From NCBI GenBank assembly GCA_946482635.1, contig CAMLSG010000002.1:8918-72917 (forward strand): a stretch of 64,000 bases of DNA, in the 5' to 3' direction. Every line of letters begins with the position of its first letter. Within the stretch, counting starts at the first letter, position 1. Below, in pieces: positions 35,430 to 44,736 of the stretch. This DNA is from an uncultured Duganella sp. (lineage in GTDB: Bacteria; Pseudomonadota; Gammaproteobacteria; Burkholderiales; Burkholderiaceae). The notes under the pieces are model-generated. The model had not been told where the DNA came from and searched no databases. It worked only from the letters and a program-made list of their open reading frames with translations. Both the position numbers and the translations under genes were made by a program.

Positions 35430-35837
35430 CTAAGGGCGTCCCAGGAGTCCGCCCAGGGCAGCGCCCAGGCCGCCGCCGGCATCCGGGAGCGAGCCGCCGG
35501 GCGTGAGCTTGTCGACCACTTGCGGCAGCAGCTGCGCCAGGTGGCCGGCGACATCTTGCGTGTTGAGGCCAAGGCGGCTGGCGATCGCCTGCACTTGCTC
35601 GCTGCCCAGCACCGCCTGGATCTGCTCGGCGCTGATTGACTGGTTGGCGCCGGTACCGATCCAGGACGCGATCATCCCGCCCATGCCGCCCTGCTCGAAC
35701 ATCGTCACCAGGCCTTGCAGGCCGCCGGTCTTTGGATCGTTCAGCATCGTGGTCACTGCATCCAGCATCCCTTCCGGGTGATTACTGCCTGAGAACTGGC
35801 TCAGCACTTCGCCTGCCAGCGAATCGAGAATACCCAT
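35430..35837 (-). CDS. YidB/DUF937 family protein
   Basis: 135 residues from the ATG at 35837 (MGILDSLAGEVLSQF), with GAGGAGG upstream. Gly-rich helical protein with the family pattern GLQGLVTMFEQGGMGGMIASW and GANQSISAEQIQAVLGSEQVQ. The C-terminal Gly/Leu-rich tail (GGGLGAALGGLLG) is typical. Function unknown; no signal peptide. It appears monocistronic. Confidence 0.87.
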   Translation of the reverse strand: MGILDSLAGEVLSQFSGSNHPEGMLDAVTTMLNDPKTGGLQGLVTMFEQGGMGGMIASWIGTGANQSISAEQIQAVLGSEQVQAIASRLGLNTQDVAGHLAQLLPQVVDKLTPGGSLPDAGGGLGAALGGLLGRP

Positions 35838-35920
35838 GGCACACCTCCTCAAATAATCGGCGACTACCAACAGTATCACAACGAGCTCAGCATTATCCGG
35901 CCGGGATGCGGAGCGATTCC

Positions 35921-37444
35921 TTACTTGATGAACGGCCAGCCGTCGGCAGTGAAGCCGAGCTGGTTGATGCCCAGCTTGGCGCGGCCGCCGTCATTGCCGT
36001 CGTAGTAGTGATAGACGTAGGTCGGCGTATTGTTGTTGCCGGCATCGGTGAACACGCTGCCGCCGCCCGGGCCGATGATATTGCCGTGGGTGCTGAGCAG
36101 GATGGTGCCGCCACCGGCGGTCAAGGCCACGCCGCCGCGATCCACATAAGGGCCGGTTACGCTGGTGGAGCGGCCGACGATGGTGCGGTAGGTGCTGGTC
36201 GAGCCCTTGCAGCATTCGTTGATCGGGGCGAAGTAATAGTAGTAGCCGTTGTAGTAGTAGATGAACGGGCCTTCCTCGCCTGCCGATGGGTTGCCGCGCT
36301 TGGCCACCGTGTACACCGGGGCATTCGCCTTGATCAGGCCATTGGCAGGGTCAAGCTGCACCAGGTGCGTGCCGTCGGTCCACGAACCCCACGCCATCCA
36401 CCAGTTGCCGGAGGCATCGCGGAACGGCGCCGGGTCGATCGCGTTGTCGGTGGTCGCCCAGAAGCCGGGCGGCGGCGCGGTGGTGGTGCTGTTCCAGGAT
36501 TTGGTGACGAAGCCCTTGTCGGTCCACGGCCCCTGCGGCGACGAGCTGGTGGCGACGCCGATGACCGCTTCCGCGCCGGTGCTAGGCAGGTAGGGAATTG
36601 AGTAGTACTGGTAATAGGTTCCGTTCACCACCATCAGGCTTGGCGCCCAGACGTCGGTATTGGCGCCATTGTTCCATCCCTTCGGCGTCTGCAATCCGCT
36701 CCAGGAACTGAAGTCCGGCCCGATCGACGGGCAATTCGGTGCATAGCCGCCCATCTGGGCCGTGGTGCAGCTGGTGTAATTGGTGAAGTTGACGCCATCG
36801 GTCGACGTGGCCAGCGTCTGGTGCGAACCGTACAGCCAGTACTTGCCGCTGCCGTCCCGCAGCATGTAGGGGTCGTGCACGAAGATGCCGTTGCCGGTGA
36901 CGGCGCGCGGCGCCGGGTACGGGCTTGCGCCGGAGTTCACCAACTGCCATTCCTGGCAGGTGCAGCCGGTCAGGCCCCACTGGTCGATGGTGGCGGTATT
37001 CGCGGTGCTCGCCATATACACTTCCAGATACTTGCCGCTATTGGCGTTCTGGATCAGGAAGTTGCCGCTGGCTGCCTGGGTGACGATCCACAGGTGATCC
37101 GACGTACCGTTATCGGACCATTGCACTACCTGCGCGCCGTCGGAAGTGGAGGCATTGGTCACGCCCAGCACCTGGTGCGTCAGCATGTTCTCGATGTTGT
37201 AGCGCCCATTCCCCATGGGCATGAAGTGCCACAGGTGGTCGCTGGTGCCGTTATCGGCCCATTGGATCGCTTTGGCGCCAGCTGCCTGGCTGGCGCCATC
37301 GATGCCGAGAACCAGGCCGCTGTTGACGTTCTTTATCTTGTATTGAACGCTGGTGTTGATGGTGATGGGTGTTGCGGCTTGCGCGCCCGGCGCCATGCCG
37401 GCCAGGCTGGCCAGCATGGCGATACATGAAAGCAGTCTTTTCAT
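35921..37444 (-). CDS. secreted GH43 arabinan endo-1,5-alpha-L-arabinosidase with ricin-type lectin domain
   Basis: 507 residues. Signal peptide (MKRLLSCIAMLASLAGMAPGAQA), then a ricin B-like carbohydrate-binding domain (about 30-170) with repeats of IQWADNGTSDHLWHF, then a five-bladed GH43 propeller. The catalytic base is the Asp of FVHDPYMLRD, the pKa-modulating Asp is in NAIDPAPFRD, and the acid Glu is in AGEEGPFIYYY. A late His in YVYHYYDG is also conserved. Expected substrate is arabinan of plant pectin. AAGGAGA lies upstream of the ATG at 37444. No sugar transporter is next to it. Confidence 0.88.
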   Translation of the reverse strand: MKRLLSCIAMLASLAGMAPGAQAATPITINTSVQYKIKNVNSGLVLGIDGASQAAGAKAIQWADNGTSDHLWHFMPMGNGRYNIENMLTHQVLGVTNASTSDGAQVVQWSDNGTSDHLWIVTQAASGNFLIQNANSGKYLEVYMASTANTATIDQWGLTGCTCQEWQLVNSGASPYPAPRAVTGNGIFVHDPYMLRDGSGKYWLYGSHQTLATSTDGVNFTNYTSCTTAQMGGYAPNCPSIGPDFSSWSGLQTPKGWNNGANTDVWAPSLMVVNGTYYQYYSIPYLPSTGAEAVIGVATSSSPQGPWTDKGFVTKSWNSTTTAPPPGFWATTDNAIDPAPFRDASGNWWMAWGSWTDGTHLVQLDPANGLIKANAPVYTVAKRGNPSAGEEGPFIYYYNGYYYYFAPINECCKGSTSTYRTIVGRSTSVTGPYVDRGGVALTAGGGTILLSTHGNIIGPGGGSVFTDAGNNNTPTYVYHYYDGNDGGRAKLGINQLGFTADGWPFIK

Positions 37445-37531
37445 TCGTTGGTCTCCTTATGGTTTTACTGCCTTTGCAGACTAACCATGACAAGCGAAAG
37501 ACACCAATCGAAAGATTAACGTGCTCAATAT

Positions 37532-37553
37532 GGATTTCAGTATCAGGAAATCC
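37532..37553 (-). terminator. hairpin after the oxidoreductase gene
   Basis: GGATTTC (37532-37538) pairs with GAAATCC (37547-37553) around an 8-nt loop, 5 bp after the minus-strand stop at 37559. The stem is AT-containing and lacks a U-tract, so termination would be weak. Confidence 0.35.
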
Positions 37554-37558
37554 TTATA

Positions 37559-38197
37559 TCAGTACGCGACTGTAAAGCGTTTGCGCGAGTGGGCAGGCTG
37601 CTCCAGCTCATCGATCATCGCGACTGCGTAGTCCTGCACCGAGATGCGGCTGTTGCCCTCGGCGTCCGTCAGCATCTGGTCGCCGCCAAGGCGGAATTTG
37701 CCGGTACGCTCACCCGGCTGGATCATCGCGGCGGGGCTCAGGAAGGTCCATTCCAGCGCCTGCTCCTTGCGCAATTTTTCCAGAGTGTCGCGTGCACCCA
37801 ACGCAGAGGCCTTCCATTGCTCGGGGAATTGCGGCGTGTCGACTGCCTGCACACCCGGCGCAACTTCCAGGCTGCCGGCGCCGCCCACTACCAGCAGGCG
37901 CGGCACGCGGGCCTGTTTGGCGGCGCCGATGATCGCATCGGCGCCGCGGCCGTAGTAGCCGCGCACGTCTTCCTGGGCATGGCCGCTGAAGGCACTAATC
38001 ACCGCATCGTGGCCTTCCAGCTTCGCCGCCAATTGCTGTTGATCGAGTACGTCAACGCCTTCAACCTTCAAGCCGGCTTGCGGCGCCAGCCGCTCCGGAC
38101 GGCTGACCAGGGCGGTCACGCTGTGGCCGCGGGACAGAGCTTCGGCCAGCAGGCCGGAACCGATAAAGCCAGTAGCGCCGATCAATGCGATTTTCAT
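37559..38197 (-). CDS. NAD(P)H-binding oxidoreductase (atypical SDR, YwnB-like)
   Basis: 212 residues. The N-terminal Rossmann motif is IALIGATGFIGSGLLAEALS, followed by a short NAD(P)-binding body. The catalytic Tyr-x-x-x-Lys motif of classical SDRs is not evident, as in the NmrA/YwnB group, where proteins act as redox sensors or flavin reductases. Substrate unknown. A LysR regulator is divergent from 84 bp upstream. Confidence 0.85.
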   Translation of the reverse strand: MKIALIGATGFIGSGLLAEALSRGHSVTALVSRPERLAPQAGLKVEGVDVLDQQQLAAKLEGHDAVISAFSGHAQEDVRGYYGRGADAIIGAAKQARVPRLLVVGGAGSLEVAPGVQAVDTPQFPEQWKASALGARDTLEKLRKEQALEWTFLSPAAMIQPGERTGKFRLGGDQMLTDAEGNSRISVQDYAVAMIDELEQPAHSRKRFTVAY

Positions 38198-38280
38198 GGA
38201 AATTCTCCGGGTTGGTTTAAGATGGACTCAGTATGCAGTCTTTACAGTGCCGTGATAAGACGGTCGAATTCGCAATCACT

Positions 38281-39198
38281 ATGAAGCCAGACTTAACAAT
38301 CGACCGTTTAAAGCGCATGGCCGTCTTCGCCCGCGTGGTGGAAGCCAATTCGATGAGCGCTGCCGCGCGCGAACTGGGCATGACCACATCGGCCGTCAGC
38401 CAGCAGATCCGCCAGCTCGAAGCGGAAACCGGCCTGGCACTGCTGCACCGTTCGACCCGGCGCCTGAATACCACCGAAGCCGGGCAGGCTTACTACGAAG
38501 ACTGCGCGGCCATGCTGCATGCGGCGCAGGCCGCCGAGCAGCGCCTCTCCGATTTGCGCGACGAACCGCGCGGCGAACTGCGCGTCGCCTTTCCGGTCGG
38601 CTTCAGTGCGCACCTGGCGGCGGCACTGGCGCCGTTGCTGCGCGCGCATCCACGACTCACCTTGCGCCTGTTTGCGGAAGACCGCCGCGTCGACCTGATC
38701 GGCGAACGCATCGACCTTGCCATCCGCGCCGGTGCGCTGGCCGATTCGACACTGGTCGCGCGCCGGCTGGCCGAGTGGGGCCACATCATGGTTGCATCAA
38801 CCTCGTTCGCCGAGGAACACGGCCTGCCCCAGGCGCCGGAAGAGCTGACGCGGTATCCGGTGCTGAACCTGAGCGTCATGAACCAGGCCGAATTCATTGA
38901 ACTGCACAGGGCCGGCGAACCGGCGCGGCGCGTGCGCGTGAACGGCCACGTGGCCGGCAACAGTTTCATCGCGCTCCAGCACATGATGCTGCAAGGCGCC
39001 GGCATCATGCGCATGCCGGGTCCCGATGCTGCGCCGTTGATCGAAGCCGGCCTGGCCGTGCAAGTGCTGCCGGATTGGTCGATGCCGCCAATGGTGGTAT
39101 ATGCCATGACGGTGCAGCGGGATTCGCAGCCGGCGAAAGTGCGGCTCGCCATTGCCGCGCTACGCGATTACATGGAGAAGACGGAGTGGCGCGGCTGA
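38281..39198 (+). CDS. LysR-family transcriptional regulator
   Basis: 305 residues from the ATG at 38281; the frame is open to 38233. The N-terminal winged helix (MSAAARELGMTTSAVSQQIR, part of residues 22-45) is canonical, and a periplasmic-binding-like effector domain follows. No clear ribosome site lies before the chosen ATG. Divergent from the NAD(P)-binding oxidoreductase gene, which is its probable target. Effector unknown. Confidence 0.9.
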   Translation: MKPDLTIDRLKRMAVFARVVEANSMSAAARELGMTTSAVSQQIRQLEAETGLALLHRSTRRLNTTEAGQAYYEDCAAMLHAAQAAEQRLSDLRDEPRGELRVAFPVGFSAHLAAALAPLLRAHPRLTLRLFAEDRRVDLIGERIDLAIRAGALADSTLVARRLAEWGHIMVASTSFAEEHGLPQAPEELTRYPVLNLSVMNQAEFIELHRAGEPARRVRVNGHVAGNSFIALQHMMLQGAGIMRMPGPDAAPLIEAGLAVQVLPDWSMPPMVVYAMTVQRDSQPAKVRLAIAALRDYMEKTEWRG

Positions 39199-39299
39199 AT
39201 GTGGCCGAATGTAACGCTCTTTATCGTAATGAAAAAAGCTCCCCTGCCGCAGGCGGCTGCGGCAGAATGTCCGAGCCATTCAACTTCATGGACGTCCCG

Positions 39300-40547
39300 A
39301 TGAAACCTACCCTAGCGCTCTGCATCGCACTGGCCTTCGCGACAAACGCCGCGCATGCGCAAACGGCGCCCGCAGCCGATCCGATTTCAACCCTGGTCAG
39401 CCAGCTCGAACTGGAAAAGTACAAGGCCACCATCAAGAGCCTGACCAAATTCGGCGACCGCCGCCAGGGCACGGAGCGCAACCGCCAGGCGCTGGACTGG
39501 ATCGAAGCGCAGCTGAAGGCCTACGGCTGCTCCAACGTGGAACGCCTGCAGTACCAGTTCACCGAGCCTGCGGTGCGCGGCAAGCCGGCCGTGGCGGCAG
39601 GCGGCGGCGCCGGCGGTCCTCCGGGCCAGGGCGGCAGCACGCTGTTCGGCAACCGCGCGCCGACCGGCGTGAACACCGATCCGATGAAGCAGCCGGACGA
39701 GCGCCTGCGCGCGCTCAACGCGGAACAGACGCCGCAAGGCACCTCGCTGCGCGAGAACGTCTACTGCACCAAGATCGGCAAGACCCGTCCCGATGAAATG
39801 TACATCGTCAGCGCACACATGGACGGCATCGGTTTCGGCGAAGCAGCCAATGACGATGGTTCCGGCACCGCGCTGGTGATGGAGCTGGCGCGCATCTTCA
39901 GCGCGCCGGGCGTGGAAACCGATCGCTCGATCCGCTTCGCCTTGTGGAACAACGAGGAGACCGGCTTGAACGGCGCCGCCGCCTATGTCGAGCAGCGCAA
40001 GGACCTGCAGGGCATCGAGTCGCCGAAAGGCTCCGGCAAATATCCCGAACCGCGCTGGCTGGGCATGATCCAGCACGACATGATGCTGTTCGACCATGGC
40101 ATGCCGGTTCCAAAACTCGACGAGGCCGGCAAGCCGGTGCTGGACGCCAAGGGCCATCCGGTCTACGTGCTGCCGAAAGAACAGCGCGCCGAGGCGGACG
40201 TGAACATCGAATTCCAGTCCAACTCGAAACAGGCGGAAGGTTCGGCCAGGCTGGCGTGGAACTTCCGCGCAGCGAACGACAAGTACGCAACCAACTATCC
40301 CGCTGCCGTTGGCTTCCACATGACCAACACCGACTCCACGCCGTTCATGGACCTGGTGCCTTCGATTTCACTGCGCGAAAACGAGCGCGGGCAGCAGATC
40401 GGCTCCGGCTGGAATCCGCACTGGCACCAGCCGACCGACCTGTATTCGAACTATTCGGACAAGGACTTCCTGCTTGGCCTGAACGCGGCGCAAACCACGC
40501 TGGCAGGCGTGGCGAAGCTGGCCGGCGCCAGGGTCGTCAAGCCTTAA
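39300..40547 (+). CDS. secreted M28-family zinc peptidase
   Basis: 415 residues. Signal peptide (MKPTLALCIALAFATNAAHA), then an M28 peptidase domain. Zinc ligands are visible as SAHMDGIG, ANDDGSGTAL, WNNEETG, IQHDMM and a late His in NPHWHQPTD. A Gly/Pro-rich insert (AVAAGGGAGGPPGQGG) lies between the first conserved helix and the core. In-frame ATGs at 39288 and 39267 are less likely starts. Substrate is unknown; aminopeptidase activity is the family norm. Its stop shares TTAA with the convergent LysR gene. Confidence 0.87.
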   Translation: MKPTLALCIALAFATNAAHAQTAPAADPISTLVSQLELEKYKATIKSLTKFGDRRQGTERNRQALDWIEAQLKAYGCSNVERLQYQFTEPAVRGKPAVAAGGGAGGPPGQGGSTLFGNRAPTGVNTDPMKQPDERLRALNAEQTPQGTSLRENVYCTKIGKTRPDEMYIVSAHMDGIGFGEAANDDGSGTALVMELARIFSAPGVETDRSIRFALWNNEETGLNGAAAYVEQRKDLQGIESPKGSGKYPEPRWLGMIQHDMMLFDHGMPVPKLDEAGKPVLDAKGHPVYVLPKEQRAEADVNIEFQSNSKQAEGSARLAWNFRAANDKYATNYPAAVGFHMTNTDSTPFMDLVPSISLRENERGQQIGSGWNPHWHQPTDLYSNYSDKDFLLGLNAAQTTLAGVAKLAGARVVKP

Positions 40548-41443
40548 CGCCACAATGGGTCGCTGGCCATCAAGGCAGTGGCCCAGTCGGTAAAGGCGCG
40601 CACGCGCGACGACAGCCGGCGCGCATACGGGTAGACAAGGCTGATCGGCATGCTGCCCAGGTGCCAGTCGGGCAGCACTTCCAGCAGCGCGCCGCTGCGC
40701 AAGTGCGGTGCCGCTTCCGCACGCGGAATATTGAGTATGCCCAGGCCCGCCACGCCTGCCGCAACGTAGGCAGCAGCGCTGTTGAAGCGCATGGCAGGCT
40801 GTTGCTCGATCACGTAGCGCTGGTCGCCACGCTGCAGCGACTGGACGTGCTGGCGCCCTGTCGCGGCAAACACGAAGCCCAGGTAGCGGTGCGCGGGCAA
40901 GTCTTCCACTGACGCCAGCCGCGGGGCCGACGCCAGGTAGGATGGCGCCGCGCACAGGCAGAAACGCATATTCCCCACCGGCCTTGCCACCAGGTCCTGG
41001 TCCGCCACCGGGCCGCCGCGCAAGGCGCAATCGATTCCCTCCTGCACCAGGTCCACCACGCGCTCGCCGCAGCCGATGTCGAGCTGCACATCCGGGTAGC
41101 GCGCCGCGAAGTCCGGCAAGGCGGGGATGATCAGGCCCGTGCCGACCGGCGACGGCATTTCAACCCGCACCCGGCCGCGCGCATCGTGGCGCGAGGACTC
41201 CAGTTCATCCAGGTCGTCGAGCAGCGCGCGGGCGCCTTCGTAATAAGCCGCGCCGTCGGTGGTGGGCGAAACGCGGCGCGTGGTCCGGTGCAGCAGCTTC
41301 ATGCCGAGGTGCGCCTCCAGCCCCTGGATCTGGCCGGAGATGGTGGTCTTCGGCACGCCCAGCGCTTCCGCCGCGCCGACAAAACTCCCCACTTCCACGA
41401 TGCGGCAGAACGCGCGCATTGCCTCAAGACGGTCAAAGGCCAT
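40544..41443 (-). CDS. LysR-family transcriptional regulator
   Basis: 299 residues. The N-terminal helix-turn-helix (FVGAAEALGVPKTTISGQIQ) is followed by the effector-binding domain typical of the CrgA/AaeR-like branch (SSRHDARGRVRVEMPSPVG). Divergent from the AhpD-like gene by about 100 bp, so that gene is the likely target. Effector unknown. Confidence 0.9.
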   Translation of the reverse strand: MAFDRLEAMRAFCRIVEVGSFVGAAEALGVPKTTISGQIQGLEAHLGMKLLHRTTRRVSPTTDGAAYYEGARALLDDLDELESSRHDARGRVRVEMPSPVGTGLIIPALPDFAARYPDVQLDIGCGERVVDLVQEGIDCALRGGPVADQDLVARPVGNMRFCLCAAPSYLASAPRLASVEDLPAHRYLGFVFAATGRQHVQSLQRGDQRYVIEQQPAMRFNSAAAYVAAGVAGLGILNIPRAEAAPHLRSGALLEVLPDWHLGSMPISLVYPYARRLSSRVRAFTDWATALMASDPLWR

Positions 41444-41545
41444 GATTGTTCGACTTTCCGTACATTTAAAACGATAAAGACCAGTTTATCCGCAATCTCG
41501 TCCGGACTAAAGTGGATTCATCGAAACCCACTGGAGAAATTCATT

Positions 41546-41983
41546 ATGAAACGCATCAACTACTACGCCGCCGCCCCGACCGCCATGAAGGCCATGATGG
41601 GCCTCGAACGCGCCATCGCCGAATCGCTGCTGCCGCTTTCGCTGCGCGAGCTGGTCAAGATCCGCGCCTCGCAGATCAATGGCTGCGCATACTGCATCGA
41701 CATGCACAGCAAGGACGCGCTCAAGAACGGCGAAGATGTGCGCCGCCTGATGGCGCTGCCGGCCTGGCGCGAAACGCCTTTCTTCGACGAGCGCGAACGC
41801 GCCGCGCTGCTGTGGACCGAAACGCTGACCGAGCTCTCCAAAAACGGCGCACCGGACGAGGTGTACAGCGCGGTCGCCGCCCAGTTCAGCGAACAGGAGC
41901 TGTCGGAGCTGACTTTCGTCATCGGCGCCATCAACGCCTGGAACCGCTTTGGCGTCGGCTTTGCGATGGAGTTGCCAGCTTAA
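41546..41983 (+). CDS. carboxymuconolactone decarboxylase/AhpD-like protein
   Basis: 145 residues, one AhpD-fold domain. The redox signature is intact: CAYCIDMH with the Glu-rich helix upstream (LRELVKIRASQING), i.e. a CxxC with the downstream His of AhpD. The family reduces peroxiredoxin partners or acts as an alkylhydroperoxidase. The ATG at 41546 has GGAGA 8 bases upstream. It is divergent from a LysR regulator. No ahpC is in the window. Confidence 0.9.
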   Translation: MKRINYYAAAPTAMKAMMGLERAIAESLLPLSLRELVKIRASQINGCAYCIDMHSKDALKNGEDVRRLMALPAWRETPFFDERERAALLWTETLTELSKNGAPDEVYSAVAAQFSEQELSELTFVIGAINAWNRFGVGFAMELPA

Positions 41984-42099
41984 CTGCGCGACAACAGTTT
42001 TGGCGGAAAAACCACGAAATGGCCACGCTTTCGGCGCGGCCATTCGTCGATCTGCTAGTATGCTCTGCGATCTTTCCCAACTGAAACAAAGTGTCAAAA

Positions 42100-43695
42100 A
42101 TGCGCAGCACACTCACCGCAGCCGAACACGAAACCCTGCTTGAAGACGGCAAACCCATTGTCATCACCACCGACCTGCAGGGCCGCCTGACCTACACCAA
42201 TTCGACGTTCATCGCAGTTGGCAACTACGCCGGCGAGGACCTGATCGGACGTCCGCAAAAAGCGTTCTATCACCCGGACATGCCGGCGCAAATCGACGAA
42301 GACATGCTGCACACCACCATGTCGGGCGAACCATGGCGCGGCCTGGTCAAGTATCGCCGCAAGGACGGCGGCTATTTCTGGTGCATTGCGAACGTCACGC
42401 CGGTGATCGAGAAGAACCGCACGACCGGCTTCATGTCGGTCTGCACCAAGCCAAAGCCGCAACAGGTCAAGGATGCTGAAGCTTTGTACCGCACAGTCAA
42501 GGGCCCGAACCCGGGCGGCGTGCGCATCGCGCGTGGTGGCGCCGCACCGAGCGGCCGCAAGAAGATCGCCAACGCGCTGCGCGACATCTCCCTGTCGCAG
42601 CGCATGGCGCTCTGCTTCGGCAGCATGGCGCTGCTGGCGCTGTCGATGGCGCTGCATGCCGTGCTGCCTTACGCCGACGCTGCGCTGCACGTGCAGGCTT
42701 TGCTGCTGGCCGTGCTGGCGCTGTATGGCTGGTACAACCTGCACCGCGCCATCGTGGCGCCGGTCCAGGCCTGCATCAACGCCACCCGCATCCTGGCCGG
42801 CGGCGACCTGACCACGCGCATGGCAGTCGACCGCCATGATGAACTGGGCCAGTTGCAGGCCTTCGTGCGCCAGTTGAACCTGAACCTGGCGTCGATCCTC
42901 GGCGACATCCGCGGCAATTTTGCGCTGACCCGCAGCACCACCACGCAAGTGCGCACAGCCAATGTCGACCTGGCAGCGCGCACCGAAGCGCAGGCGGCCA
43001 ACCTGGAACAGACCACGGCGCATATGGGACTGATTACCGGCACGGTGAGCCAGACTGCCGACAACGTGAATACCGCCAATGGCGTGGCGACCGAAGCGAC
43101 TGCCCTGGCCGAACGCACCGGCGTCGCCGTGGCGCAGGTGGTGACGGCGATGGACGAGATCCGCCAGTCCTCGCACAAGATCGTCGACATCATCGGCCTG
43201 ATCGACGGCATTGCGTTCCAGACCAATATCCTGGCCCTCAATGCCGCCGTGGAAGCGGCGCGCGCCGGCGAAAGCGGCCGCGGTTTCGCGGTCGTTGCAA
43301 GCGAAGTGCGCAGCCTGGCGCAGCGCAGTGCATCAGCGGCGAAGGACATCAAAGCCCTGATCGACGCCTCGGCCGACAAGATCGAAGGCGGCGCCAGCGT
43401 GGCGACCACGGCCGGCAAGGACATGGATGCCGTGATTTCCGCGATCGGCCGCGTGGCCTCCATCATGGGAGTCATCCGCGGCGCGACGCGCGAACAGAGC
43501 GATGGCGTCAACCAGGTGAAAGACGCCATCGTGCAGCTTGACGAAGTGACGCGTCAGAACAGCCAGATGGTGGAGGAAGCTTCCGCCGCCACCGGCGTGC
43601 TGGACCTGCAGGCGCAGGCCGTCGCCAAGGCGCTGGAAGTGTTCAAGCTGCCGCCGCAAGCCGGCGCCGATGCAAAGCGCGCCAGGCTTGCCTGA
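42100..43695 (+). CDS. PAS-domain methyl-accepting chemotaxis protein (Aer-like)
   Basis: 531 residues. An N-terminal PAS domain (about 20-115; [46 protein letters not shown]) resembles the FAD-binding PAS of Aer aerotaxis receptors. Two membrane segments (about 170-210), a HAMP linker ([20 protein letters not shown]) and the MCP signalling domain with the hairpin [20 protein letters not shown] follow. It lacks a C-terminal CheR-binding pentapeptide. I chose ATG 42100 over an in-frame GTG at 42091; neither has a good ribosome site. Confidence 0.9.
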   Translation: MRSTLTAAEHETLLEDGKPIVITTDLQGRLTYTNSTFIAVGNYAGEDLIGRPQKAFYHPDMPAQIDEDMLHTTMSGEPWRGLVKYRRKDGGYFWCIANVTPVIEKNRTTGFMSVCTKPKPQQVKDAEALYRTVKGPNPGGVRIARGGAAPSGRKKIANALRDISLSQRMALCFGSMALLALSMALHAVLPYADAALHVQALLLAVLALYGWYNLHRAIVAPVQACINATRILAGGDLTTRMAVDRHDELGQLQAFVRQLNLNLASILGDIRGNFALTRSTTTQVRTANVDLAARTEAQAANLEQTTAHMGLITGTVSQTADNVNTANGVATEATALAERTGVAVAQVVTAMDEIRQSSHKIVDIIGLIDGIAFQTNILALNAAVEAARAGESGRGFAVVASEVRSLAQRSASAAKDIKALIDASADKIEGGASVATTAGKDMDAVISAIGRVASIMGVIRGATREQSDGVNQVKDAIVQLDEVTRQNSQMVEEASAATGVLDLQAQAVAKALEVFKLPPQAGADAKRARLA

Positions 43696-43706
43696 AGCGG
43701 CGCCGC

Positions 43707-44693
43707 TTACTCAGGCGCCTCCACCTTGTAGCCCTTGGCCTGCAGTTCGGCCAGGGGGCCTTTCGGATCAAGCAGGCGCACCAGCGGCAGCACGGCGAAA
43801 GTCGAAGTATTGGCCTCCAGCGCACGCTCGGCGTTGGCCAGCCAATTCTTCTGCATCGTTTCCTTCACCTGCTTCAGCTTCTCGTTCGACTTGAACGCGT
43901 CGTTGTTCAGCACTGCGTCGGTGCACGCGGCTTCGCGGTCGGCAAAGCTCAGGGAAGAGATCTTCGACATGTCGCCGACCGCCCACGCGTTGGCGCGCAC
44001 GCGCATCGCATCGAGATCGGACTCGAGACGCTCCACTGTCCTGGCAAAGCAAAGCACGTCCGTTCCCGGTGAATTCTTGAATGCGCGCAGGGCCTCGGTC
44101 GGGCTTTCGAGCTCAGTCTGGACGTTGCTGGACGTGACCTTCACCTTGTATTGCTTGACCAGCTTGTCGAGCTTCGAATAGACGTCGGTGCGCATGGTCA
44201 AGCCATTCTTTTCCAGCCCTTGCTGGTACAGCGTGTCAGCAACAAACATCGGACGCTCACGTTCGATGCCGTCGTTCTTGCCGATGTACTTGGTCTTGAG
44301 CGCTTGCCAGCGGTCATACGTATCGGCAGGCAAGACGTCGATCAATTTGCCGCCATCCGGGTTGTTCTTGATGCCGATGGCAAATGGCAGCATCTTGATG
44401 CCGCCCCACCAGCCGACGGAAATACCGAAGGAAGGCCTGGGCAGGTATTCCTGCGACTTGGCGATGATGGCCTCCACTTCATTGGAGCGCCAGTCCATCT
44501 TGATCGGCAGCGGTGCATAATCGCCGAAGACGTACATCACATGTTCGCCTTTACTGACCTTCCACAGGCCCGGACCGGGGCGTTGGCCCGTGATCACAAC
44601 CGTATCGCCTTCAGGCGCCTGGGCTTCTTCCTGCGCCCAGGCGCTTGCCGCCAGCAGGCTGAATGCCAGGGCGGATAGCACTTTCTTTGTCAT
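43707..44693 (-). CDS. TraB/GumN-family protein
   Basis: 328 residues with a signal peptide (MTKKVLSALAFSLLAASAWA). The body has the TraB/GumN look: GLWKVSKGEHVMYVFGDYAPLP near the N-terminus (given in part) and LLDPKGPLAELQAKGYKVE at the end. The family's HGTxH-like motif is not present in recognisable form, so catalysis is doubtful. It is the last gene of the minus arm of the GalNAc locus, 43 bp after the metallophosphoesterase gene. Confidence 0.75.
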   Translation of the reverse strand: MTKKVLSALAFSLLAASAWAQEEAQAPEGDTVVITGQRPGPGLWKVSKGEHVMYVFGDYAPLPIKMDWRSNEVEAIIAKSQEYLPRPSFGISVGWWGGIKMLPFAIGIKNNPDGGKLIDVLPADTYDRWQALKTKYIGKNDGIERERPMFVADTLYQQGLEKNGLTMRTDVYSKLDKLVKQYKVKVTSSNVQTELESPTEALRAFKNSPGTDVLCFARTVERLESDLDAMRVRANAWAVGDMSKISSLSFADREAACTDAVLNNDAFKSNEKLKQVKETMQKNWLANAERALEANTSTFAVLPLVRLLDPKGPLAELQAKGYKVEAPE

Positions 44694-44736
44694 CCTCTTA
44701 CTCTTTCGAAATGGTTAAGAGAATGGCAATAGTACC

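Noticed and set aside
43707..44693. Assignment of the GumN protein as a xanthan-type biosynthesis protein
   Set aside because: No gum polysaccharide genes are nearby; the name only marks the family.
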